Of a stretch of 64,000 nucleotides of DNA, positions 56,309-63,318 are shown in pieces. The stretch comes from Enterobacter sp. BIGb0383 (GTDB lineage Bacteria > Pseudomonadota > Gammaproteobacteria > Enterobacterales > Enterobacteriaceae), in assembly GCF_003751845.1 (NCBI RefSeq), contig NZ_RJKQ01000003.1, positions 248,001 to 312,000 of the forward strand, given 5' to 3'. The notes below the pieces were generated by a model. The model did no database searches, had not been told where the DNA came from, and saw nothing but the letters and a program-made list of their open reading frames with translations. Numbering within the stretch: the first letter of the stretch is position 1; each line of letters begins with the position of its first letter. A program made the translations under genes and the position numbers.

Positions 56309-57697
56309 ATGAAATACACATTTCCCGAAGGCTTCTGGTGGGGTAGCGCCTGTTCTGCGCTGCAAACCGAAGGGGAAAGCCGCGGTGGCGGTAAGAGTCC
56401 GACGACCTGGGATGCCTGGTACAGCCAGCAGCCGCTGCGCTTTCACCAGCAGATCGGGCCGGATGAGACCTCGACGTTTTACCGCAACTGGCGTGATGAC
56501 ATTGCGCTGCTCACCGAGCTGAACCACAACAGCTTTCGCACCTCGATAAGCTGGTCACGACTGATACCGGACGGAACCGGGGAAGTGAATCATGAGGCGG
56601 TCGCCTTTTATAACGGGGTGATTGACGAGCTGCTGGCACGGGGGATCGCACCCTTTATTACCCTGTTCCACTTCGATATGCCGATGGTGATGCAGGAGAA
56701 AGGCGGCTGGGAAAACCGTCAGGTCGTCGCGGCATTCAGCCGCTACGCCCGGATATGTTTCGAGCTGTTTGGCGACCGGGTTCAGCACTGGTTTACTTTT
56801 AACGAGCCGATTGTACCGGTGGAAGGGGGCTATCTGTATGACTTCCACTACCCGAACGTGGTGGATTTCAAACGGGCAGCGACCGTGGCGTATCACACGG
56901 TGCTGGCACATGCCTCGGCGGTGCGGGCATTCCGCGACGGGGAATTCGGCGGCGAGATTGGCATTGTGCTGAACCTGACGCCGTCTTACCCGCGTTCGCA
57001 GAATCCGGCGGACCTGAAGGCGGCGCACCATGCGGATCTGCTGTTTAACCGCAGTTTCCTCGACCCGGTGCTGCTGGGCGAATATCCCACCGATCTGGTG
57101 GCGCTGCTGGATAAGTACGGCCAGCTTCCCGCCTGCCAGCCCGGCGACGCAGCGCTGATTGCCGACGGCAAAATTGATCTGCTGGGGATTAACTACTACC
57201 AGCCACGGCGGGTGAAGTGCCGCGACAGCGCGATTAATCCGGATGCGCCTTTTATGCCGGAATGGTTATTCGACGCTTACGAAATGCCCGGCCGTAAAAT
57301 GAATCCGTATCGTGGCTGGGAAATTTATGAACCGGGTATTTACGATATCCTCACTAATTTACGGCTGAACTACGGCAACCCTCGCTGTTTTATTTCTGAA
57401 AATGGAATGGGCGTGGAAAATGAACAGCGATTTATTCACGACGGGCAAATTGATGACGCCTATCGTATTGAATTTGTCGCCGGTCATCTGGCGTGGTTGC
57501 ATAAAGGAATTAGCGAAGGGGCTCACTGCCTTGGCTATCATATGTGGACCTTTATTGATAACTGGTCCTGGTGTAACGGTTATAAAAACCGATACGGATT
57601 CGTGCAGCTGGATTTAACCACCCAGCAGCGAACGATTAAAAAAAGCGGCGAATGGTTTGCTGCGGTCGCCGGGAGGAATGGTTTTGAATCAGAGTGA
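56309..57697 (+). CDS. 6-phospho-beta-glucosidase (GH1)
   Basis: This 462-residue GH1 enzyme hydrolyses the imported 6-phospho-beta-glucoside to glucose 6-phosphate and an aglycone or glucose. The acid/base glutamate lies in HWFTFNEPIVPVEGG and the nucleophile glutamate in CFISENGMGVENE; NSFRTSISWSRLIPDG is the N-terminal GH1 signature. The end region SWCNGYKNRYGFVQLDL is the phosphate-site area. Its last bases overlap the start of EIIA, pointing to coupled translation. Confidence 0.94.
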   Translation: MKYTFPEGFWWGSACSALQTEGESRGGGKSPTTWDAWYSQQPLRFHQQIGPDETSTFYRNWRDDIALLTELNHNSFRTSISWSRLIPDGTGEVNHEAVAFYNGVIDELLARGIAPFITLFHFDMPMVMQEKGGWENRQVVAAFSRYARICFELFGDRVQHWFTFNEPIVPVEGGYLYDFHYPNVVDFKRAATVAYHTVLAHASAVRAFRDGEFGGEIGIVLNLTPSYPRSQNPADLKAAHHADLLFNRSFLDPVLLGEYPTDLVALLDKYGQLPACQPGDAALIADGKIDLLGINYYQPRRVKCRDSAINPDAPFMPEWLFDAYEMPGRKMNPYRGWEIYEPGIYDILTNLRLNYGNPRCFISENGMGVENEQRFIHDGQIDDAYRIEFVAGHLAWLHKGISEGAHCLGYHMWTFIDNWSWCNGYKNRYGFVQLDLTTQQRTIKKSGEWFAAVAGRNGFESE

Positions 57698-58007
57698 ATC
57701 AACGTTGATCGGTTTAGAAGACGCGGTGATGGAGATCATCGTCAATGCAGGTCAGTCGCGCAGCCTGTGCTTTGAGGCGCTGCACGCGGCACGGCAGGGG
57801 AACTTCGACGAGGCGAAGAGCCTGCTGAAGGAGGCGGACGGCTACGCCCGTCAGGCTCACCATATGCAGACCAAATTGATTGAACAGGACGCCGGAGAGG
57901 CCCGGCAGCCGATGACCCTGATCATGGTGCACGCGCAGGATCATTTAATGAATTCGCTGCTGGCCCGTGAACTCTCGGAAGAGATTATTCATTTATACCA
58001 GCGTTAA
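57684..58007 (+). CDS. PTS lactose/cellobiose-family EIIA component
   Basis: The protein is 107 residues from TTG at 57684 (MNQSESTLIGLEDAVMEIIV). This start is seven bases after GGGAGGA; the ATG at 57678 touches that ribosome site and is less likely. The phospho-histidine is in LIMVHAQDHLMNSLL, with the adjacent Asp that coordinates metal in the LacF/ChbA trimer. It overlaps the end of the glucosidase gene. It supplies phosphate to EIIB from HPr. Confidence 0.92.
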   Translation: MNQSESTLIGLEDAVMEIIVNAGQSRSLCFEALHAARQGNFDEAKSLLKEADGYARQAHHMQTKLIEQDAGEARQPMTLIMVHAQDHLMNSLLARELSEEIIHLYQR

Positions 58008-58086
58008 TTTCCCTTTCTGGTTTTCAGGATTGGGAACCGAATAAATAAGATTGTTACTGAAGTGAGTAAAAGTATTAATCAACGCG

Positions 58087-58119
58087 TTCAGGTCCGGCAT
58101 TTAATTATGTCGGCCTGAA
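58087..58119 (+). promoter_or_regulatory. Stem-loop between EIIA and porin genes
   Basis: TTCAGGTCCGGCAT and ATGTCGGCCTGAA pair around a TTAATT loop with one mismatch and one G-U. There is no T-run. It lies 51 bases upstream of the porin ATG and could tune the ratio of porin to PTS mRNA. Confidence 0.5.
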
Positions 58120-58169
58120 GGAGTTGGTTATTGTCTGGAAAGTAAATAACTAACTATATTGAGATAGCC

Positions 58170-59549
58170 ATGAAAATGAAAAAACAACTTCCAGTTGCAC
58201 TGGCAGTAATGGCTGCGCTTTGCTCCGGCTCTGTACTCGCGCAGGAATTTACTCAGGAACAAATCGACGCCATTGTGGCAAAAGCTGTCGATAAGGCGCT
58301 CGCCGAGCGCCAGGCCAAAATGGATGCGGCCATCGATAAAAAAGCAGATGTGATTACCGAACCACAAACGGCGGCCCAGTCGCCGGATATGGCCATTCCT
58401 TTTGGCGTGAAGTTCAGCGGCTACGCCCGCTACGGCGCGCACTTTAAGGCGGGCGATCAGAAATATATCGGCGTGGACGGTTCCTATAACGGCTCCTCAG
58501 GTATTGGTCGTCTGGGTAACGAAGGTAACGGCGGCGAATTCCAGCTCTCTAAAGCCTTTAAAGGCGATAACGGGGCTATCTGGGACGTGAACGTAATGTT
58601 CGACCACTGGGGCGATGAGGTTAACCTCAAAAAAGCCTATGCGGGCGTGACCAACATTCTTGAATCCAACCCGAATGCTTACTTCTGGGCCGGTCGTGAT
58701 TTCCATCAGCGTCCGCAGCAGGGGATCAACGACTACTTCTGGATGACCCATGATGGTCAGGGCGCCGGGGTGAAAAACTTCGATATCGGCGGCGTACAGT
58801 TCGACGTGGCGGCGGTGGCGGCCGTGGAGTCCTGTAATCCGGAAGTGCTGGACGACGGCTCTAACCCGTCACGCATTAACTGTACCGGCGGCTCCGGCAC
58901 CGGCGATAAAGGCAACTATGCGGCAACCTCAAAAATTCACGGTATGAAAGTCGGGCCGCTGGATTTAGAGCTGTACGCGAACTACGGTTTTGACTCGAAA
59001 ACCATTGAGAGCGACGACCGTCTGAAAGCCTGGCAGGGCGGGGTGGTGCTGAGCCATACCGGCGACAATAGCGTCAATAAAGTGATTGCGCGCTATTCCG
59101 ACAACGCAGACAACAGCGTTTATAACAAAACCGACGGTCTGTCGACGATCTACGCCAGTTTTGAGGGGAGCTATAAGTTCACTCAGCAGACGCAGATTGA
59201 GTACCTGCTCGGCTTCCATGACTACGACAATAGCAAGGACAACACGGATAACCGTCGTAACTACGTCGCCATCGTCCGTCCGATGCACTGGTGGAACGAG
59301 GTGCACTCCACCTGGCTTGAAGCGGGCTATCAGCGCGTTGACTACGACCAGGGCGGTGATAACAACGGCTGGAAACTCACTCTGTCCCAGAACATGTCTA
59401 TCGCCATGGGACCGGAATTCCGCCCGATGCTGCGTTTCTACGTGACCGGCGGCGAGGTGGACAACAAACGCACCGCTCGGGTTAACGGAACAGAGGATTC
59501 ACAGCTCGACTCCTTTAACGTCGGCGCGATGTGGGAAGCCTGGTTCTGA
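58170..59549 (+). CDS. LamB/ScrY-type outer-membrane carbohydrate porin
   Basis: This 459-residue protein has a signal peptide cleaved at VLA-QEFTQEQ (about residue 25). An N-terminal coiled-coil segment follows (IDAIVAKAVDKALAERQAKM and onward to about 57), as in ScrY and BglH, then an 18-strand maltoporin-like barrel starting with FGVKFSGYARYGAHF and ending in the aromatic WEAWF with terminal Phe for BAM insertion. Two cysteines (VESCNPEV, INCTGGSG) sit in one loop and may form a disulfide. Next to the PTS operon it should pass the beta-glucoside through the outer membrane. Confidence 0.93.
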   Translation: MKMKKQLPVALAVMAALCSGSVLAQEFTQEQIDAIVAKAVDKALAERQAKMDAAIDKKADVITEPQTAAQSPDMAIPFGVKFSGYARYGAHFKAGDQKYIGVDGSYNGSSGIGRLGNEGNGGEFQLSKAFKGDNGAIWDVNVMFDHWGDEVNLKKAYAGVTNILESNPNAYFWAGRDFHQRPQQGINDYFWMTHDGQGAGVKNFDIGGVQFDVAAVAAVESCNPEVLDDGSNPSRINCTGGSGTGDKGNYAATSKIHGMKVGPLDLELYANYGFDSKTIESDDRLKAWQGGVVLSHTGDNSVNKVIARYSDNADNSVYNKTDGLSTIYASFEGSYKFTQQTQIEYLLGFHDYDNSKDNTDNRRNYVAIVRPMHWWNEVHSTWLEAGYQRVDYDQGGDNNGWKLTLSQNMSIAMGPEFRPMLRFYVTGGEVDNKRTARVNGTEDSQLDSFNVGAMWEAWF

Positions 59550-59559
59550 TAAGTGACGC

Positions 59560-59590
59560 AAGGTAACCCGCCATCTGGCGGGTTACCTTT
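59560..59590. terminator. Terminator after the porin gene
   Basis: AAGGTAACCCGCCA-TC-TGGCGGGTTACCTTT is a 14-bp perfect stem followed by Ts. Confidence 0.85.
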
Positions 59591-59628
59591 GTGATGCACA
59601 ATACAGGAGCGTGAGCGGGTCGATAATC

Positions 59629-60162
59629 ATGAAAAATGAAGCGTTGTTAAATGCACCCTGCCCGATAGCCCGCAGTCTGGGTCGGATGGGTGATGGCTGG
59701 ACCCTAATGATATTGCGCGATGCTTTCGCCGGGCTGACGCGTTTTGATGAGTTCCAGAGAAGCTGTAATGTGGCGCCGAATATTCTTTCCCGACGGCTCA
59801 AAGAGATGGTGAAGGATGGCCTGCTTGTCCGGGTGTCTTACTCCAGCGCCCCGCCGCGTCATGAATACCGGCTGACCGATAAAAGTCGCGAGCTGCACCC
59901 GATCATGCTGATGCTCACCGAGTGGGGCAATCGCCACTGTGTCAACGGCCAGCCGCCAATGCTGCCGGTGGATACCGCCAGCGGGCGACCGATAACGGCT
60001 GTCGTGGTGGATAAGGAGACTGGCCAGCCGCTGACTATCGATCGCTATGAGATAGTGCCCGGACCGGGCGCCGGGGCGCGATTGCGCTACCGCCATGACT
60101 ATATTCACCAGAAGCGTGCCGGGCAGATGCCGGCACGCTTTTTGCCCCCGGAAGCGGATTAA
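59629..60162 (+). CDS. HxlR-family transcriptional regulator
   Basis: The protein has 177 residues from this ATG; an in-frame GTG at 59611 is directly against its ribosome site and less likely. The winged helix starts with NAPCPIARSLGRMGDGWTLM and includes FQRSCNVAPNILSRRLKEMV and APPRHEYRLTDKSRELHPIM, the HxlR pattern. The early cysteine (CPIA) is a typical redox or aldehyde-sensing residue in this family. The last 70 residues are an extension beyond the core, with unknown role. It stands alone just upstream of the microcin-like gene. Confidence 0.9.
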   Translation: MKNEALLNAPCPIARSLGRMGDGWTLMILRDAFAGLTRFDEFQRSCNVAPNILSRRLKEMVKDGLLVRVSYSSAPPRHEYRLTDKSRELHPIMLMLTEWGNRHCVNGQPPMLPVDTASGRPITAVVVDKETGQPLTIDRYEIVPGPGAGARLRYRHDYIHQKRAGQMPARFLPPEAD

Positions 60163-60254
60163 CCTGCGCTGGCAGTCACATCATCTGCTGCAAGACAGGG
60201 CGAGGCGACTATTCCGATAATAGTGCAATGGAATTACCGCCTCGTGGGCCTTAT

Positions 60255-60280
60255 TACCAGGCGCAAAGCCTGGTAGTGAT
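60255..60280 (+). terminator. Hairpin after the HxlR gene
   Basis: TACCAGGC-GCAAA-GCCTGGTA forms an 8-bp perfect stem followed by GTGATTTTTA. It is the probable HxlR terminator. The rest of the 290-base gap to 60452 is AT-rich and holds no gene that I can support; it is the likely promoter region of the microcin-like gene. Confidence 0.7.
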
Positions 60281-60452
60281 TTTTATCGTGTTTCCCCCTC
60301 GCGTTTTATTAAGTGCATTCCGAATGGTAGAGTGAAAAGAAATTGATGTTTTTATTATTAATAATAAAATCGAGAGGGTGATTCATTAATAATGATTGCT
60401 CCACTCAGGATTTTTTTCATTTAATAACTAAATTTCTATTCAAGGAAAGAAA

Positions 60453-60752
60453 ATGCGTGAATTAACTATTATGGAACTCGAAACGGTTTCGGGTGGTTGC
60501 TTATCCAATATCGGCGGTGCAATTCTGGCAGGTATGGCGGGTCTTAGCGCAGGGGCGATGAAAGGCGGGGTTGCAGGAGGTTCATCCGGTGGTATTTTTG
60601 GCCTGGGCGTGTTTTCCATGCTGGGGGGCGCTATTTGGGGAGCGACGATGGGGATGGCCCAGGGCATTCTTTACGGTCTGGTAAACGGCTGGGATAAATC
60701 TCTGGAACTGTTTAATAAAAACTCCGAGCAGTGGGGCGATATGACAATTTAA
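60453..60752 (+). CDS. Class II microcin/bacteriocin-like precursor with double-glycine leader
   Basis: The 99-residue product starts MRELTIMELETVSGG, very close to the microcin V leader (MRTLTLNELDSVSGG from memory): Glu-Leu at -7/-6, Val-Ser at -4/-3 and Gly-Gly at -2/-1. Cleavage by a C39-peptidase ABC exporter would release an 84-residue peptide. It begins with CLSNIGGAILAGMAGLSAGA and is hydrophobic and Gly-rich, with GxxxG-type spacing over about 55 residues; the tail LEFNK-like segment and SEQWGDMTI is polar. AAGGAAAG precedes the ATG, and an AT-rich promoter region lies upstream. No exporter or immunity gene is adjacent, so it appears orphaned. An alternative is a non-secreted toxin-like membrane peptide. 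Confidence 0.85.
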   Translation: MRELTIMELETVSGGCLSNIGGAILAGMAGLSAGAMKGGVAGGSSGGIFGLGVFSMLGGAIWGATMGMAQGILYGLVNGWDKSLELFNKNSEQWGDMTI

Positions 60753-60773
60753 CCCCTGTAAGCTTATTAATGG

Positions 60774-60810
60774 AAATGAACCCTGAGCACAGCACAGGGT
60801 TCATTTTTTT
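60774..60810 (+). terminator. Terminator after the microcin-like gene
   Basis: AATGAACCCTG and CAGGGTTCATT form an 11-bp stem with a nine-base loop followed by seven Ts, marking a single-gene transcript. Confidence 0.85.
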
Positions 60811-60813
60811 AGG

Positions 60814-62043
60814 TCAGGAAATAATATTATCCGCCCACTCCGTTGCCTGACGCATGGAATCCACCACCGTATCTTCGCCGACGCCCAGTTCTCGTGCGAC
60901 GGTGCGGGCTTCGTCCCAGCTGTGCTTTTCGTACAGAATCGCCAGCCGCAGGAACTGGTAGATCACCCCTTCTTTTTTGGTCAGGGCGTCGGTCACCGTT
61001 TCCGGCAGGCCGATCTGGGTAAACAGATCTTCAGGCGCAATATCCAGAATCACATCCAGCAGCGAGAAGAGGCCGCAGAAGAAGACGTCGTTGACCAGCG
61101 TGCGATGGGCTGACGACTTCGCCACCAGCTCGCAGAACATGCCCCTCACCAGGCTGGTGTGGTACAGCTCGTTGCCTTTGGTGTCCTCAATATTGGTCAG
61201 ACAGGCCACCGACACAAAGCGCCGCAGCTCGTACAGGCCGAGATAGAGCAGAGTGTCTTTCAGCGTGGGGTTTCGCGCCATATTGACGCCGCGGCTCTTG
61301 TAGAGCACGTTTTTGGCGTAGCGCATAATCTTGTACGACAGATTCAGGTCGTTACGCAGGATCTTTTCAATCTGCTGGAAATCCGGTTCCCCGACGTTAA
61401 TTTCGGCGATCAGACGGAACAGCAGGACATCGTTTGATGACAGACGCCGCCGCTTGATGATCTCCGGCTTGCTGTAGAAATAGCCCTGAAAGAGATGAAA
61501 GCCGTAGTCTTTATAGGCGTCAAACTCTTCTTTGGTTTCGACCTTTTCCGCGAGGAACTTCACGTCACGCAGGCGGTGCCGGTTAGTCTGAATGTACTGG
61601 GTGATCTCGTCGTAGCTTTTCGCCCGGATATCAAACTTGATAATGGAGATATAGGGCAGAAAACGATCCCAGTTTCGATCGAGGGTAAAGTCGTCCAGCG
61701 CCAGCTTGAAACCGTCGGCATAGAGCCTGCGCACTGCAATATAGAGCTCGTCGCTGGGGGTATCGTGTTCGAGGATCTCAATCACCACCTGATCGCGCGG
61801 CAGAATGCTGGCAAACCCCTGCACGATAAGTTCGGGCGGGAAGTTGATAAACGAGGTGTGGTGACCCACCAGCGCCGGTAGTGGAGTGCTTAAAAACTGC
61901 TCGGAGATAATACGCTTGGTGGCATACTCGGACGAGACATTGGTGGGGAAGCGGTTGCTCATGCCGTCACGGAACAGCAGCTCATAGGCTACTGTTACCC
62001 TGTTTCCGTCGAAAATCGGCTGCCTTGCAACGAATGAATACAT
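60814..62043 (-). CDS. EAL-HDOD (YuxH-type) c-di-GMP signalling protein, probably non-catalytic
   Basis: This 409-residue cytosolic protein joins an N-terminal EAL domain (1 to about 195) to a C-terminal HDOD domain (about 200-390). Of the phosphodiesterase residues, the first motif is YELLFRDG instead of E-A-L, FINFPPEL and VIEILEHD are kept, but the DDFGTG loop reads LDDFTLDRNW and the AEGVE segment is LAEKVETKEE. The missing loop 6 glycines argue for weak or absent PDE activity, so a c-di-GMP sensor or adaptor is more likely. It may influence motility, which fits the chemoreceptors in the window. Confidence 0.88.
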   Translation of the reverse strand: MYSFVARQPIFDGNRVTVAYELLFRDGMSNRFPTNVSSEYATKRIISEQFLSTPLPALVGHHTSFINFPPELIVQGFASILPRDQVVIEILEHDTPSDELYIAVRRLYADGFKLALDDFTLDRNWDRFLPYISIIKFDIRAKSYDEITQYIQTNRHRLRDVKFLAEKVETKEEFDAYKDYGFHLFQGYFYSKPEIIKRRRLSSNDVLLFRLIAEINVGEPDFQQIEKILRNDLNLSYKIMRYAKNVLYKSRGVNMARNPTLKDTLLYLGLYELRRFVSVACLTNIEDTKGNELYHTSLVRGMFCELVAKSSAHRTLVNDVFFCGLFSLLDVILDIAPEDLFTQIGLPETVTDALTKKEGVIYQFLRLAILYEKHSWDEARTVARELGVGEDTVVDSMRQATEWADNIIS

Positions 62044-62427
62044 ACACTTGTCCCCATTACCTGTAAAGCATCAGATACGTTTACTGCCGTCGTCCGGTCA
62101 CCTACGTATCGATATTATATATCACTGTTTTAATAAGATAAAAGAAAGCCGCTGGATTCTTGATTTCCAGGCGTTATCCGCCGATAAAAAACGCTAACCG
62201 GCGTCGTATTCCCCTCGCATTGCGTCAATCTTAACCCAAATCCTCCGGCGTTTCCGCTACGTTGCGTTGCCACGTCAGGGCTAACCGCAAAAAAACCTCT
62301 GACTTATGCACGCAGCGGCAATGCTTTGCCGGTTTTATTCGTTTTCTCATCACCCCGGCTCCCACACAATCGACCTCAGATTATGGCTTATTTTTCGCCG
62401 GATATTTCCGGCAAACAGGATTTAAAA
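62044..62427. other. Divergent intergenic region before the EAL-HDOD and ABC-transporter genes
   Basis: I see no gene in these 384 bases. The left half is AT-rich (TATTATATATCAC region) and likely carries the EAL-HDOD promoter. GCCGATAA at 62180-62187 matches a FliA -10, but its expected -35 is poor. A hairpin CGGCAA-TGCT-TTGCCG followed by GTTTTA (62316-62336) lies in the leader of the binding-protein gene and could attenuate it. Confidence 0.5.
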
Positions 62428-63318
62428 ATGCAAAAAAAAGGATTAGCGGTACTGCTGGCAATGATGGCCACGCACGGCGTAATGGCAGCTGAAACCCAGG
62501 TTCCGGCGGACAGCAATTTCCAGACGCGTGCCGACAGCGCGCTTAACGGCAGCCTGCCGGAGACGGTTCGGACGCGCGGCTATATTGTCGCGGGAACCAA
62601 CCCTAACACGCCTCCGACGACGTTCTACAAAGAAGACAATAAAACCCTGGCGGGCAGGGAAATCGACGTAATGACCGCCGTGGCGGAAAAACTCGGCGTT
62701 AAGGTTCAGTGGCACGATACCGGCGGCTTCGACAATATTATTCCGGGCCTGAAGTCCGGGCGTTACGATGTGGCACTGTCCAATATTAACGCCACCCAAA
62801 AACGGCTGGATCAGGTCGATTTTGTCAGCTACTTCGATGCTTCCCGGCTGGGGGTGATCTCCCGTCAGGATGCGGGCATCAAACCCTTCACTCAGCTGAC
62901 GGAAGCCTGTGGTCTGGAAATAGGCGCGGGCGCGGGCACCACGCAGCTGACGCGTCTGAGCGAAGCCAGCAAGGCCTGTCAGGCGCAGGGAAAACCGGCG
63001 ATTAAGATCGCCACCTTCCCGGATCGTCCGGCGGGCGTGCAGGCGGTGGTCAGCGGACGCGTACCGCTGTTCTTTGGCCCCTATGAGGGCCTGACCTGGC
63101 AGGTGAACAAGGTAAAAGCCCTGACCATGAGCGGGCAAATCACCGTGAATGACGCGCCGGTGTCTATCGCCTTCCCGAAAGGTTCGGAACTGGAAGTCCC
63201 GGTTCAGGCGGCGCTGAACGCGCTGATTGCCGACGGGACTTACCAGAAAATCCTCGACCACTGGTCCATTGGCTATGGCGCGGTCCCTGCGTCTAAGCGC
63301 AATGCAGAGATCTTCTGA
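62428..63318 (+). CDS. ABC transporter periplasmic substrate-binding protein (amino-acid type)
   Basis: From MQKKGLAVLLAMMATHGVMA (signal peptide, cleavage after VMA) the protein has 296 residues; the frame is open 34 codons further upstream, but ACAGGA supports this ATG. It is a PBPb/SBP_bac_3 family protein: TRGYIVAGTNPNTPPTTFYK, EIDVMTAVAEKLGVKVQWHD and NIIPGLKSGRYDVALSNINA (usually binding polar or charged amino acids). Its stop overlaps the start of the permease gene (TGATG). A ligand cannot be named. Confidence 0.91.
   Translation: MQKKGLAVLLAMMATHGVMAAETQVPADSNFQTRADSALNGSLPETVRTRGYIVAGTNPNTPPTTFYKEDNKTLAGREIDVMTAVAEKLGVKVQWHDTGGFDNIIPGLKSGRYDVALSNINATQKRLDQVDFVSYFDASRLGVISRQDAGIKPFTQLTEACGLEIGAGAGTTQLTRLSEASKACQAQGKPAIKIATFPDRPAGVQAVVSGRVPLFFGPYEGLTWQVNKVKALTMSGQITVNDAPVSIAFPKGSELEVPVQAALNALIADGTYQKILDHWSIGYGAVPASKRNAEIF

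Noticed and set aside
62180-62187. FliA promoter before the ABC binding-protein gene
   Set aside because: GCCGATAA is perfect, but the -35 position (TGATTTCC) matches only three of eight bases, and the gene has no link to motility.
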